A program made the translations under genes and the position numbers. Positions 33,633-40,840 of a stretch of 47,658 nucleotides of DNA are shown piece after piece. Under the pieces are notes generated by a model. It worked only from the letters and a program-made list of their open reading frames with translations. It did not search any database and was not told the origin of the DNA. Every line of letters begins with the position of its first letter. Positions within the stretch are counted from its first letter, which is position 1. Source of the stretch: JBJGXI01 sp045635475. GTDB taxonomy: Bacteria > Bacillota > Bacilli > Bacillales > Amphibacillaceae. The stretch is taken from NCBI RefSeq assembly GCF_045635475.1, contig NZ_JBJGXI010000043.1, positions 1-47,658 on the forward strand. Direction: 5' to 3'.

Positions 33633-33646
33633 AGAACATATGTTCG
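33633..33646. promoter_or_regulatory. LexA (DinR) SOS box of the Y-family polymerase
   Basis: On the minus strand CGAACATATGTTCT, which contains the full GAAC-N4-GTTC dyad of the Bacillus SOS box, a few bases before the start codon. Confidence 0.9.
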
Positions 33647-33713
33647 TTACCGATAGTATAACCCGATTGGCTTAATAAAAAAAGTGTTAAATAGTGACAA
33701 TTGATAAAATTAA

Positions 33714-33728
33714 TGAGAAAGATTCTCA
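33714..33728. promoter_or_regulatory. Fur box upstream of the siderophore ATPase gene
   Basis: TGAGAAAGATTCTCA matches the Bacillus Fur 7-1-7 motif (TGATAATNATTATCA) at 12 of 14 positions and is a clean dyad, 136 nt before the start codon. Confidence 0.75.
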
Positions 33729-33863
33729 TATATTCATTGACGAAATGGAACAAACCACATACACTATTAATAGCGTTAATTATGAAAAGTAATTATTAGA
33801 ATGATTATAAATTAGAAAATAGATAGTTAAAAAGCAGGCTGCTCGTAAAGGGAGAGATTGCAA

Positions 33864-34706
33864 ATGGATACATTAACAGCTAGAGAATTAACCCTCGGCT
33901 ACGGTGAGGAAATTATCATAGATGAATTAGACATAACAATACCTAAGGGTGAAATAACGGTCCTAATCGGGGGAAATGGTTGTGGAAAATCAACATTACT
34001 TCGTTCAATGGCGCGCCTTTTAAAGCCTATGGATGGAGACATCATCCTGCATGGAGAAGAGATTGCCAAAATGCCGACGAAGGAAGTCGCGAGAAAACTA
34101 GCAATTCTTCCGCAAAGTCCAGTTAGTCCTGAGGGATTAACAGTTGCAGACCTTGTAAAGCAAGGCAGACATCCGTATAAACGTTTGTTCAAACAATGGT
34201 CGCAAGAAGATGAATTGGCGGTTAATGATGCGCTTCAAGCAACCAACATGCTTCAACTAAAGGATCGTGCGGTGGACTCTTTATCTGGCGGTCAACGCCA
34301 ACGAGCATGGATTGCAATGACATTGGCACAAAAAACAGACACAATTCTCCTTGACGAGCCGACTACGTATTTAGATATGACACACCAGATAGAAATTCTG
34401 GATTTGTTATTTGAACTAAATGAACGAGATGGACGTACAATTGTGATGGTGCTGCATGATTTAAATTTGGCATGTAGATACGCCCATCATATTGTCGCTA
34501 TTAAGGATAAAAAAGTATACGCTCAAGGTCGACCAGAAGAAATAATTAGCTGTAACATGGTTCATGATGTATTCCAAATGAAATGTGATGTTACTTATGA
34601 TCCAATGTTTGGTACACCAATGTGTATCCCACATGGCAGAGGACGTTGTTTAATAAAACGTGCAGTTGCTGAATCACAAGCTCAAGCCCAAGCAAGTTTA
34701 CAATAA
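33864..34706 (+). CDS. yusV: Iron-siderophore ABC transporter ATPase (YusV/FecE-like)
   Basis: Cytoplasmic ATPase of an iron(III)-siderophore importer, 280 aa. Walker A GGNGCGKST (about 35-43), Q-loop ILPQSP, signature LSGGQRQR (about 139-146), Walker B TILLDEPTTYLD and the switch His in VLHDLNLA are intact. The Ala/Gln-rich tail (AESQAQAQASLQ) is unusual. ATG 33864 follows GGGAGAG by 7-8 nt; the frame opens with TTG 33858. No permease or binding protein gene is adjacent. This matches B. subtilis yusV, an orphan Fur-regulated ATPase shared by several importers. Confidence 0.85.
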   Translation: MDTLTARELTLGYGEEIIIDELDITIPKGEITVLIGGNGCGKSTLLRSMARLLKPMDGDIILHGEEIAKMPTKEVARKLAILPQSPVSPEGLTVADLVKQGRHPYKRLFKQWSQEDELAVNDALQATNMLQLKDRAVDSLSGGQRQRAWIAMTLAQKTDTILLDEPTTYLDMTHQIEILDLLFELNERDGRTIVMVLHDLNLACRYAHHIVAIKDKKVYAQGRPEEIISCNMVHDVFQMKCDVTYDPMFGTPMCIPHGRGRCLIKRAVAESQAQAQASLQ

Positions 34707-34717
34707 CATAGTCTATT

Positions 34718-34751
34718 AAAACCTCATCTTTTTATGAAGATGGGGTTTTTT
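34718..34751. terminator. Terminator of the siderophore ATPase gene
   Basis: AAAACCTCATCTT / AAGATGGGGTTTT with T6; symmetric, so it may also serve the convergent small gene. Confidence 0.82.
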
Positions 34752-34759
34752 CTAATGTA

Positions 34760-35008
34760 TTAAATAGAAAGTTGGTCATTGTCATCAATATCATATTGTT
34801 CGAATTTAAGTTTGTTTTCTATGTTTACCTGCAAATGTTTACTTAATATACTGTGCAATTCCTCCTTTTTACACGTGTGAATTACTTCTAACAAATCTTT
34901 TTCATCCATTTGCTCTAATACAGACTGAATAAAGTGCTCTAACGATTCTTCGTCATTGTTATCAAAATGTCGCAAATATAATTGCAGTAGATCTTCTTCA
35001 AATCTCAT
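34760..35008 (-). CDS. Small acidic protein of unknown function (perhaps DUF6154-like)
   Basis: 82 residues, acidic and strongly helical (MRFEEDLLQLYLRHFDNNDEE..., with LEQMDEKDLLEVIHTCKKEELHSIL in the middle). It has no signal or membrane segment. The pattern resembles small Bacillus proteins now grouped as DUF6154, but this is only a by-eye impression. Upstream on the minus strand GAAGGGAATGACAGG gives a usable ribosome binding site. Confidence 0.6.
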   Translation of the reverse strand: MRFEEDLLQLYLRHFDNNDEESLEHFIQSVLEQMDEKDLLEVIHTCKKEELHSILSKHLQVNIENKLKFEQYDIDDNDQLSI

Positions 35009-35042
35009 CCTGTCATTCCCTTCGAAAAGTAATGTCTATGTT

Positions 35043-35162
35043 AGTCAATTTCATAATATTGATTTTTAGCTATCTTCACCCATGTATAGTCGGATTAAAC
35101 CGTCTCTGAACTATATATGGATGAAGATAGCACTCACTATAAGGTAAATATGAAATTGACTC
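35043..35162 (+). repeat. Palindromic intergenic repeat with a nested hairpin insertion
   Basis: Outer arms GTCAATTTCATAAT and ATATGAAATTGAC(TC) as in the other copies. The core TTTTTAGCTA is interrupted by a second hairpin (GCTATCTTCA..CCATGTATAG / CTATATATGG..TGAAGATAGC, 35069-35130) before ACTATAAGGT resumes. It ends about 87 nt before the next start codon. Confidence 0.7.
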
Positions 35163-35248
35163 ATGTAACATACCTTATGCAAAAATATTGAAAAATTGTT
35201 CATAAATATTATCTAGTTGAGGAAAATTAACGGGTAGGAGGGTGAATG

Positions 35249-35563
35249 ATGGAAAAAAACACGTATTTTATTGATATTGGTTCCCAAGAAATTTCACAAG
35301 TTCAAGTAGGAGATAACAACGATTTCACGATAAATGCAACACATGAAGAAGTGCACCAGTTACGAGAGTTGTTTAAAAATATGTACAATGCGGATATACA
35401 ATCGTTTTTCAGAGCGCACGTTCCAGCGATGCCATATCACAACGATAAATCGAATGATCGATATGACGAAGGAATAAAAAAGGCATTTGAAATGATACAC
35501 AAGCTTGGTGATGAAAAAACAAGAGACCATATAGAAAGCATGGGAGTGTTGGGCGCAGAGTAA
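35249..35563 (+). CDS. Conserved hypothetical protein, about 104 aa
   Basis: Soluble protein of unknown function. Beta-rich first third (NTYFIDIGSQEISQVQVGDNNDFTINAT), then helices with HEEVHQLRELFKNMY, FFRAHVPAMPYHND and a C-terminal DEKTRDHIESMGVL. The His/Arg-rich centre might bind metal or nucleic acid, but nothing proves it. AGGAGG is 6 nt before ATG 35249 and 3 nt before ATG 35246, so the second is preferred. It lies upstream of ytkD and downstream of a palindromic repeat. Confidence 0.7.
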   Translation: MEKNTYFIDIGSQEISQVQVGDNNDFTINATHEEVHQLRELFKNMYNADIQSFFRAHVPAMPYHNDKSNDRYDEGIKKAFEMIHKLGDEKTRDHIESMGVLGAE

Positions 35564-35648
35564 TCTGCGTCCGATTCTTTTGTAACCATATGTTTACCTA
35601 AACAGTGAAAACAGGTATAGAACAGTATAAATATAATTGGACATTCAT

Positions 35649-35662
35649 GAACGATATCGTTC
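35649..35662. promoter_or_regulatory. Perfect 14-bp palindrome upstream of ytkD
   Basis: GAACGATATCGTTC, with further outward symmetry (ATTCAT...ATGAAT, offset by 2 nt). It is about 120 nt before ytkD. Possible operator; the factor is unknown. Confidence 0.35.
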
Positions 35663-35782
35663 AAATGAATTCCCAAAAAGGTAATGCTTATGAGATGATG
35701 TAATTAGAAGTTGATATTTAATCACCAAAGGAAATTATCGAATATAATACTATTATTAATGAAGAAGGTAGATGAAGTAATT

Positions 35783-36256
35783 ATGGTAATATTTAAGGAT
35801 TATTACAACAATGAAGTCGAATTGTCATTCGACGATCATCCTTTTTCATCAGGTCCAAAACATGTCTGGGTAATCTGCAGGTTCAACAATCAGTGGCTGT
35901 TAACGAAGCATAAAGATAGGGGCATAGAATTTCCTGGAGGAAAAGTAGAGGATGGGGAAACAGCGGAGGATGCTGCCATACGGGAAGTACACGAAGAGAC
36001 GGGTGGATCAGTGGGAGAGTTAATTTATATTGGTCAATATTATGTGCGCGGAAAAAGTGATCATGTGATTAAGAATGTTTATTTTGCAACGATAGACATG
36101 GTAATTGAACAGGAAACTTACTATGAAACAGACGGACCGATATATTTAGCTGACCTTCCAGATCGAATTGCCTTGGATCCAGATTTCAGTTTTATGATGA
36201 AAGATGGTGTTCTGCCTAATAGTTTAGAACGGATCGATCAATTAAAAGTGTTTTAG
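35783..36256 (+). CDS. ytkD: Nudix hydrolase YtkD
   Basis: Nudix-family nucleoside triphosphatase; in B. subtilis YtkD hydrolyses 8-oxo-dGTP. The Nudix box GGKVEDGETAEDAAIREVHE + ETGG has the GX5EX7REUXEEXGU pattern. PKHVWVICRFNNQWLLTKHKDRGIEFPGG and the C-terminal DFSFMMKDGVLPNSL are close to YtkD (158 aa, here 157). The longer frame (from 35711) adds residues with no homology. ATG 35783 matches the family N-terminus but has only a weak ribosome binding site. Confidence 0.87.
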   Translation: MVIFKDYYNNEVELSFDDHPFSSGPKHVWVICRFNNQWLLTKHKDRGIEFPGGKVEDGETAEDAAIREVHEETGGSVGELIYIGQYYVRGKSDHVIKNVYFATIDMVIEQETYYETDGPIYLADLPDRIALDPDFSFMMKDGVLPNSLERIDQLKVF

Positions 36257-36311
36257 AGACAACGTAAATAAAAGTTATTTTCAAATCATGTCAAAATCGC
36301 AGTTTGAATCA

Positions 36312-36340
36312 TTGACAATATATACTAGTTTCGTTACGAT
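36312..36340 (+). promoter_or_regulatory. Sigma-A promoter of metK
   Basis: TTGACA, 17 nt, TACGAT, about 15 nt before the S-box leader. Confidence 0.8.
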
Positions 36341-36353
36341 AAAGTGCGAACGG

Positions 36354-36472
36354 ACTCGATTTATCCTGAGCTGGTGAAGGGACAGGCCCAATGAAGCCCG
36401 GCAACCACCTAGAGATTAGGAAAAGGTGCTAACCTGTAGCAAGGACATGTTCCTTGAACGATAAGTAGAGTG
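36354..36472 (+). ncRNA. SAM-I riboswitch (S-box) of metK
   Basis: Closing helix ACTC..TTTATC with GATAA..GAGT. Internal S-box blocks are CTGGTGAAGGGACAGGCCC, AATGAAGCCCGGCAACCACC, AAAAGGTGCTAACCTGTAGC and TCCTTGAACGATAAG. A possible terminator stem (AGGGGAAACCC at 36476 with GGGTTACCCT at 36520) follows but its U-tract is weak. High SAM should lower metK expression. Confidence 0.93.
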
Positions 36473-36671
36473 GATAGGGGAAACCCTTTTATACCCGTGG
36501 CCAATACAAGCCAATTGTGGGTTACCCTCATATTTTAACATCATTAGTTAATACTTATATATAACTGCTTTTTCTGAACTTGAAAAGAGCTAATGTATAT
36601 AATTCAAAGCAAATGACAGGGAAAAAGAGAAGTTCCGTATTACTTGTTTACATGAAGGAGGATTATGCAGA

Positions 36672-37874
36672 ATGGCTGCAAATCGTCGATTATTTACCTC
36701 AGAGTCTGTCACAGAAGGACACCCGGATAAAATATGTGATCAAATCTCTGACAGCATTCTTGATGAAATTTTAAAAAGTGATCCAAATGCAAGGGTTGCA
36801 TGTGAGACAACGGTAACAACTGGCTTGGTACTAGTTTCTGGAGAAATCACAACTAGTACATATGTTGATATCCCAAGTATCGTACGTAAGACAATAAAAG
36901 GGATTGGGTACACACGTGCAAAGTATGGTTTCGATGCGGAGACATGTGCTGTGCTAACTGCAATTGATGAGCAATCACCTGATATTGCAGGTGGGGTAAA
37001 CCAGGCGTTAGAGGCGCGCGAAGGTACGATGACGGAAAGTGAGATTGAATCTATTGGTGCTGGTGACCAAGGTTTAATGTTTGGCTATGCCAATAAAGAG
37101 ACACCAGAATTAATGCCGTTACCTATTTCATTAGCACATAAGCTTGCTAAGCGCTTATCTGATGTTCGTAAAGATGAAACACTAGATTACTTACGCCCGG
37201 ACGGTAAAACACAAGTAACCGTTGAATATGATGAAAATGACAAGCCGATTCGTATTGATACGATTGTCATTTCCACACAGCACCACCCAGAAGTTGAATT
37301 AAGCCAAATTCAACAGGATATTAAAGAAGCGGTTATTAATCCAATCGTTCCTAAAGAATTGCTTGATGAGAAGACAAAATACTTCATCAACCCAACAGGA
37401 AGATTCGTAATTGGTGGACCTCAAGGGGATGCAGGATTAACAGGACGTAAAATTATTGTAGATACGTACGGTGGTTATGCGCGCCATGGTGGCGGTGCAT
37501 TTAGTGGGAAAGACGCTACAAAAGTTGACCGCTCAGCTGCATATGCTGCGCGTTATGTAGCGAAAAACATCGTCGCAGCTGATTTAGCTGATTCTTGTGA
37601 AGTGCAATTAGCATACGCGATCGGTGTAGCCGAGCCGGTTTCCATTTCAATTAATACATTTGGAACAGGCAAAGCAAATGAAGAAAGCTTAGTTGCAGCA
37701 GTACGTGCCGTATTTGATTTACGACCAGCCGGCATTATTAAGATGCTTGATTTAAGAAAACCCGTATACAAAGATACAGCTGCATACGGACACTTTGGTC
37801 GTACAGATATCGAATTTACTTGGGAAAAAACAGATAAAATCGATAGCTTAAAGAAATTTGTCGTTGCTAATTAA
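36672..37874 (+). CDS. metK: S-adenosylmethionine synthetase
   Basis: Cytoplasmic enzyme making SAM from methionine and ATP. 400 residues; ESVTEGHPDKICDQISD (N-terminal ATP site), GAGDQGLMFGYA, GGPQGDAGLTGRKIIVDTYGG and the catalytic loop GGGAFSGKDATKVDRSAAY are complete. ATG 36672 with AAGGAGG about 10 nt upstream. It is controlled by the S-box and followed by a strong terminator. Confidence 0.97.
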   Translation: MAANRRLFTSESVTEGHPDKICDQISDSILDEILKSDPNARVACETTVTTGLVLVSGEITTSTYVDIPSIVRKTIKGIGYTRAKYGFDAETCAVLTAIDEQSPDIAGGVNQALEAREGTMTESEIESIGAGDQGLMFGYANKETPELMPLPISLAHKLAKRLSDVRKDETLDYLRPDGKTQVTVEYDENDKPIRIDTIVISTQHHPEVELSQIQQDIKEAVINPIVPKELLDEKTKYFINPTGRFVIGGPQGDAGLTGRKIIVDTYGGYARHGGGAFSGKDATKVDRSAAYAARYVAKNIVAADLADSCEVQLAYAIGVAEPVSISINTFGTGKANEESLVAAVRAVFDLRPAGIIKMLDLRKPVYKDTAAYGHFGRTDIEFTWEKTDKIDSLKKFVVAN

Positions 37875-37889
37875 TTATATTTTATAGTG

Positions 37890-37919
37890 AAGGAGCCTGG
37901 CTGTGTGCCAGGCTCCTTT
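37890..37919 (+). terminator. Terminator of metK
   Basis: AAGGAGCCTGGC / GCCAGGCTCCTTT with 5-nt loop; T-rich tail TTTCGTTTG. Confidence 0.85.
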
Positions 37920-38027
37920 CGTTTGTGTGGGTGGTTGGTTAGTGGTGTTGGTGAGTTTTGCTTCGAATTAGCTTATGAACGAGGGTGTCTGTGCTTCGAT
38001 CGAGTGAAAGATCACTGATCAGCAAGT

Positions 38028-38443
38028 GATCGAGTAAGTCTTGGCACAAAACACGCGAAAACGTACTAGTTCAGCTGATGATCGAGTAAGTCTAGGCACA
38101 AAATATGTGGAAACGTACTAGTTCAGCTGATGATCGAGTAAGTCTAGGCACAAAATATGTGGAAACGTACTAGTTCAGCTGATGATCGAGTAAGTCTAGG
38201 CACAAAACACGTGAAAACGTACTAGTTCAGCTGATGATCGAGTAAGTCTTAGCACAAAATATGTGGAAACGTACTAGTTCAGCAGCTGATCGAGTAAGTC
38301 TTAGCACAAGACACGCGAAAACATACTAGTTCAGCGAATGATCGAGTAAGTCTTAGCGCAAAACACGTGGAAACGTACTAGTTCAGCAAGTGATCGAGTA
38401 AGTCTTAGCACAAAACACGCGAAAACATCACAGTTCAATAAAC
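38028..38443. repeat. Tandem array: eight copies of a 52-bp unit
   Basis: GATCGAGTAAGTCT begins at 38028, 38080, 38132, 38184, 38236, 38288, 38340 and 38392, an exact period of 52. Each unit continues with GCACAAAA, a variable CACGTG/TATGTG block, GAAAACGTACTAGTTCAGC and a variable end (TGAT, AGCT or AAGT). There are no unique spacers, so it is not a CRISPR array; 52 is not a multiple of 3 and no long frame runs through, so it is not coding. A partial relative (GATCGAGTGAAAGATCACT) precedes it at 37998. It fills most of the 618-nt metK-ytoA gap. Confidence 0.95.
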
Positions 38444-38492
38444 ATCCATGTGTGAGAAAGCACCAAAAGCACTGAACGAGTAAAGAAATATT

Positions 38493-39014
38493 TTACTCAT
38501 TCTTCTGTTGCTGCTTTTTATAATATTGTCCCTTCTCAACGTAGGAATTTTTAATCCGTTCCATTTCCTTGAAATCTTCTTCAGTGAGTTCGCGAATCAC
38601 CTTTGCTGGACGTCCGAATGCAAGTGTGCGTGGCGGTATTTTCTTTCCGGGTGGTACAAGACTTCCGGCACCAATGAAGGCTTGCTCTCCAATCTCAGCG
38701 CCATCCAAGATAATTGATCCCATTCCTACTAATGCTTTTGTTCGAACAATGGCAGAGTGTAGCGTTACTTGGTGCCCAATGGTGACTTGTTCTTCAATAA
38801 CTAACGGCATATTTGGGCTTTGGTGGAGCATGCACAGGTCCTGCACGTTACTTTGTTTGCCGATATGCACAGGTGCTACGTCGCCGCGAATCACCGTTTT
38901 AAACCAAATGCTTGCTTCAGCATCGATAGTTACATCTCCTGTAATGACTGTGTCTTCTGCAATGTATGCTGTCTCATCTATTACCGGTTTTTTTCCATCA
39001 TATTCATATATCAT
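38493..39014 (-). CDS. ytoA: Gamma-carbonic anhydrase-like hexapeptide protein YtoA
   Basis: Left-handed beta-helix protein, 173 aa, of the gamma-carbonic anhydrase family. Hexapeptide repeats run from VIDETAYIAEDTVITGDV to IGEQAFIGAGSLV. Metal-type histidines are in MLHQSP and IGHQVTLHS. The C-terminal GRPAKVIRELTEEDF helix is typical. ATG start with AAAGGAG upstream. B. subtilis YtoA is similar in size and position. Catalytic activity of this clade is uncertain. Confidence 0.88.
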   Translation of the reverse strand: MIYEYDGKKPVIDETAYIAEDTVITGDVTIDAEASIWFKTVIRGDVAPVHIGKQSNVQDLCMLHQSPNMPLVIEEQVTIGHQVTLHSAIVRTKALVGMGSIILDGAEIGEQAFIGAGSLVPPGKKIPPRTLAFGRPAKVIRELTEEDFKEMERIKNSYVEKGQYYKKQQQKNE

Positions 39015-39111
39015 TTGAATTCTCCTTTAGAAATGGTGTTATAATAATGATAGCATATGTTCCTAATAGAGATAAATTTGACATCGATAAATTGAAATGG
39101 GGGAAACCGAT

Positions 39112-40182
39112 TTGTACCGTTCTGCACCAAAAACCTCACCAGTATTATTACAATTCGTGTACAGAAAAGTATTTCCAGAAGTCAATAAAGTATTAGATTA
39201 CTGGAAAAAACGAGCACAAGAAATTCCGAATCAAGAATTAAGAGAACAAGCTTTAGCAAGCATTTCCGATAAGAAGTTTCATTGTCAGGGTGGTGCGGTT
39301 TATAGTGTCTTAGCCAAACACAAATGGCAGGATGCAATTCAATTCATTATCGCTTACCAAACTATTAGTGATTATTTAGATAATTTATGTGACCGTAGTA
39401 CGTCTTTAGACCCTACTGATTTCCGTCAGCTCCACCAAGCGATGGAAGATGCTTTAATGCCGAACAATGAAATAAAAAACTATTATATGTATCGTGAAGA
39501 CCAAAATGATGGTGAATATTTAGCAGATCTAGTGCGCACGTGTCAAAACTATTTGCGGGCTATACCGAACTATGAAGAAATAAAGCCACATTTATTAAAA
39601 TTGGAACAACTTTATAGTGACCTGCAAGTACATAAACATGTAAAAGAGGAAGAGCGAATTCCTCGATTAGAAAATTGGTACAATACGCATAAAAGCAATT
39701 GGCCATCACTCAGTTGGTATGAGTTCTCTGCATGCAGTGGATCTACGCTGGGGATATTTTGTCTTGTGTCTTATGCAATGGGACAAGCGTTATCAGAGCG
39801 GATGGCAACTGAAATTTTTAATAGCTACTTTCCTTATATGCAAGGATTACATATATTGTTGGATTATTATATTGATCAGCAAGAGGATAAAGTGGAAGGT
39901 GATTTGAACTTCTGCAATTATTATGAGACCCAAGAACATATGAAAGTGAGGTTGCTCCATTTTATCAAACAGACAAACAGCAATGTGCAACAGCTACCCG
40001 ATCGACATTTTCATGAAATGGTTCACAATGGCTTAGTAGGGTTATATTTAGCTGACCCAAAGGTGAAACAGTTGGATAATGGAAAAGATGTAACAAAAAC
40101 ATTGTTGCAAGCGGGCGGATTTCGATCAACCTTTTTTCATTGGAATGTTCGAATGTATAACAAGTTAAGAAGAAAAGTGTGA
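39112..40182 (+). CDS. ytpB: Tetraprenyl-beta-curcumene synthase (YtpB, DUF2600)
   Basis: Terpene cyclase that converts a C35 polyprenyl diphosphate to tetraprenyl-beta-curcumene, the precursor of bacterial sesquarterpenes. About 356 residues; QYxxDYLDNLCDRS-like block (IIAYQTISDYLDNLCDRS, about 79-96) and the conserved HCQGGAVYSVLA and FSACSGSTLGIFCLVSYA regions identify the family. The frame reaches ATG 39097, but no ribosome binding site precedes it; GGGGGAAA lies 6 nt before TTG 39112, so this is preferred with moderate confidence. It lies beside ytoA and ytqB, as in B. subtilis. Confidence 0.87.
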   Translation: MYRSAPKTSPVLLQFVYRKVFPEVNKVLDYWKKRAQEIPNQELREQALASISDKKFHCQGGAVYSVLAKHKWQDAIQFIIAYQTISDYLDNLCDRSTSLDPTDFRQLHQAMEDALMPNNEIKNYYMYREDQNDGEYLADLVRTCQNYLRAIPNYEEIKPHLLKLEQLYSDLQVHKHVKEEERIPRLENWYNTHKSNWPSLSWYEFSACSGSTLGIFCLVSYAMGQALSERMATEIFNSYFPYMQGLHILLDYYIDQQEDKVEGDLNFCNYYETQEHMKVRLLHFIKQTNSNVQQLPDRHFHEMVHNGLVGLYLADPKVKQLDNGKDVTKTLLQAGGFRSTFFHWNVRMYNKLRRKV

Positions 40183-40239
40183 ATGCGACAACTGGTAAAA
40201 AGGTTCGCGCACGTATGAGAAGTGAAATTGGATAATGAA

Positions 40240-40269
40240 GGCACCAGATCTTTTGAAAATCTGGTGTCC
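40240..40269. terminator. Terminator between ytpB and ytqB
   Basis: GGCACCAGAT / ATCTGGTGTC between convergent genes; a T-rich tail lies on the plus side. Confidence 0.75.
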
Positions 40270-40273
40270 GTAA

Positions 40274-40840
40274 TTATTTTTTCTCTATTGCTAGTACAAA
40301 TGGCGGGTTATTTTTTTGATTTACAAATTGGTATCGCAAGACATTGAAGTGCTTTTGGTCATATTCGTGCAGATGTTCGAGAATAGCTTCTTTTTCTAAT
40401 TCCCCACCAGGATGTCCGTAATAGACGACTAAAACGATTATTCCGCATGTTTTTAAGGAAGCGGCAATGCGATCAACAGCTTTAATCGTGCTATCGGGCT
40501 TTGTAATAATGGTTTTCTCACTGCGCGGTAAATAGCCAAGATTAAAAATCGCACCACCTATTTTACCTTCAAGCGCTGGTGTAATATATTTTTCGATGTA
40601 TTGATGATCTTCTTGGAATACATCCACATTCGTTATTGCTTCTGCATGCATGCGGTTTGTTGTAGATTCGACTGCCTGTTGTTGAATGTCGAAGGCTAAC
40701 ACGCGTCCGTCTTCACCAACAATCTTACTTAAGAAAATTGTATCGTTGCCGTTTCCGCATGTGCCGTCGATGACAGTTTCTCCAGGTACGACAGATAGTT
40801 GCAGTAATTCATGTGCATAAGCGAGTACACGTTTTAACAT
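40274..40840 (-). CDS. ytqB: SAM-dependent methyltransferase YtqB (rRNA methylase-like)
   Basis: Class I SAM-dependent methyltransferase, 188 aa, close to B. subtilis YtqB (194 aa). Motif I is VIDGTCGNGNDTIFLSKIVGE (about 23-43) and the acidic loop is AFDIQQQAV; IFNLGYLPRSEKTI (motif IV with NxGYLP) is diagnostic for the family. The substrate RNA is not certain. It begins 7 nt before the end of ytqA, so both are one operon. Confidence 0.87.
   Translation of the reverse strand: MLKRVLAYAHELLQLSVVPGETVIDGTCGNGNDTIFLSKIVGEDGRVLAFDIQQQAVESTTNRMHAEAITNVDVFQEDHQYIEKYITPALEGKIGGAIFNLGYLPRSEKTIITKPDSTIKAVDRIAASLKTCGIIVLVVYYGHPGGELEKEAILEHLHEYDQKHFNVLRYQFVNQKNNPPFVLAIEKK

Noticed and set aside
36520..36545. 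Terminator for the metK S-box
   Set aside because: A stem with GGGTTACCCT can be drawn, but it contains mismatches and only a weak T-tract; noted within the riboswitch entry but not called as a separate terminator.
38028..38443. Tandem array considered as a CRISPR
   Set aside because: The whole 52-nt unit repeats head to tail without unique spacers, and no cas gene is near.
38569..39018. 149-codon open frame antisense to ytoA
   Set aside because: Shadow of the hexapeptide-repeat coding sequence on the other strand; ytoA is clearly the real gene.
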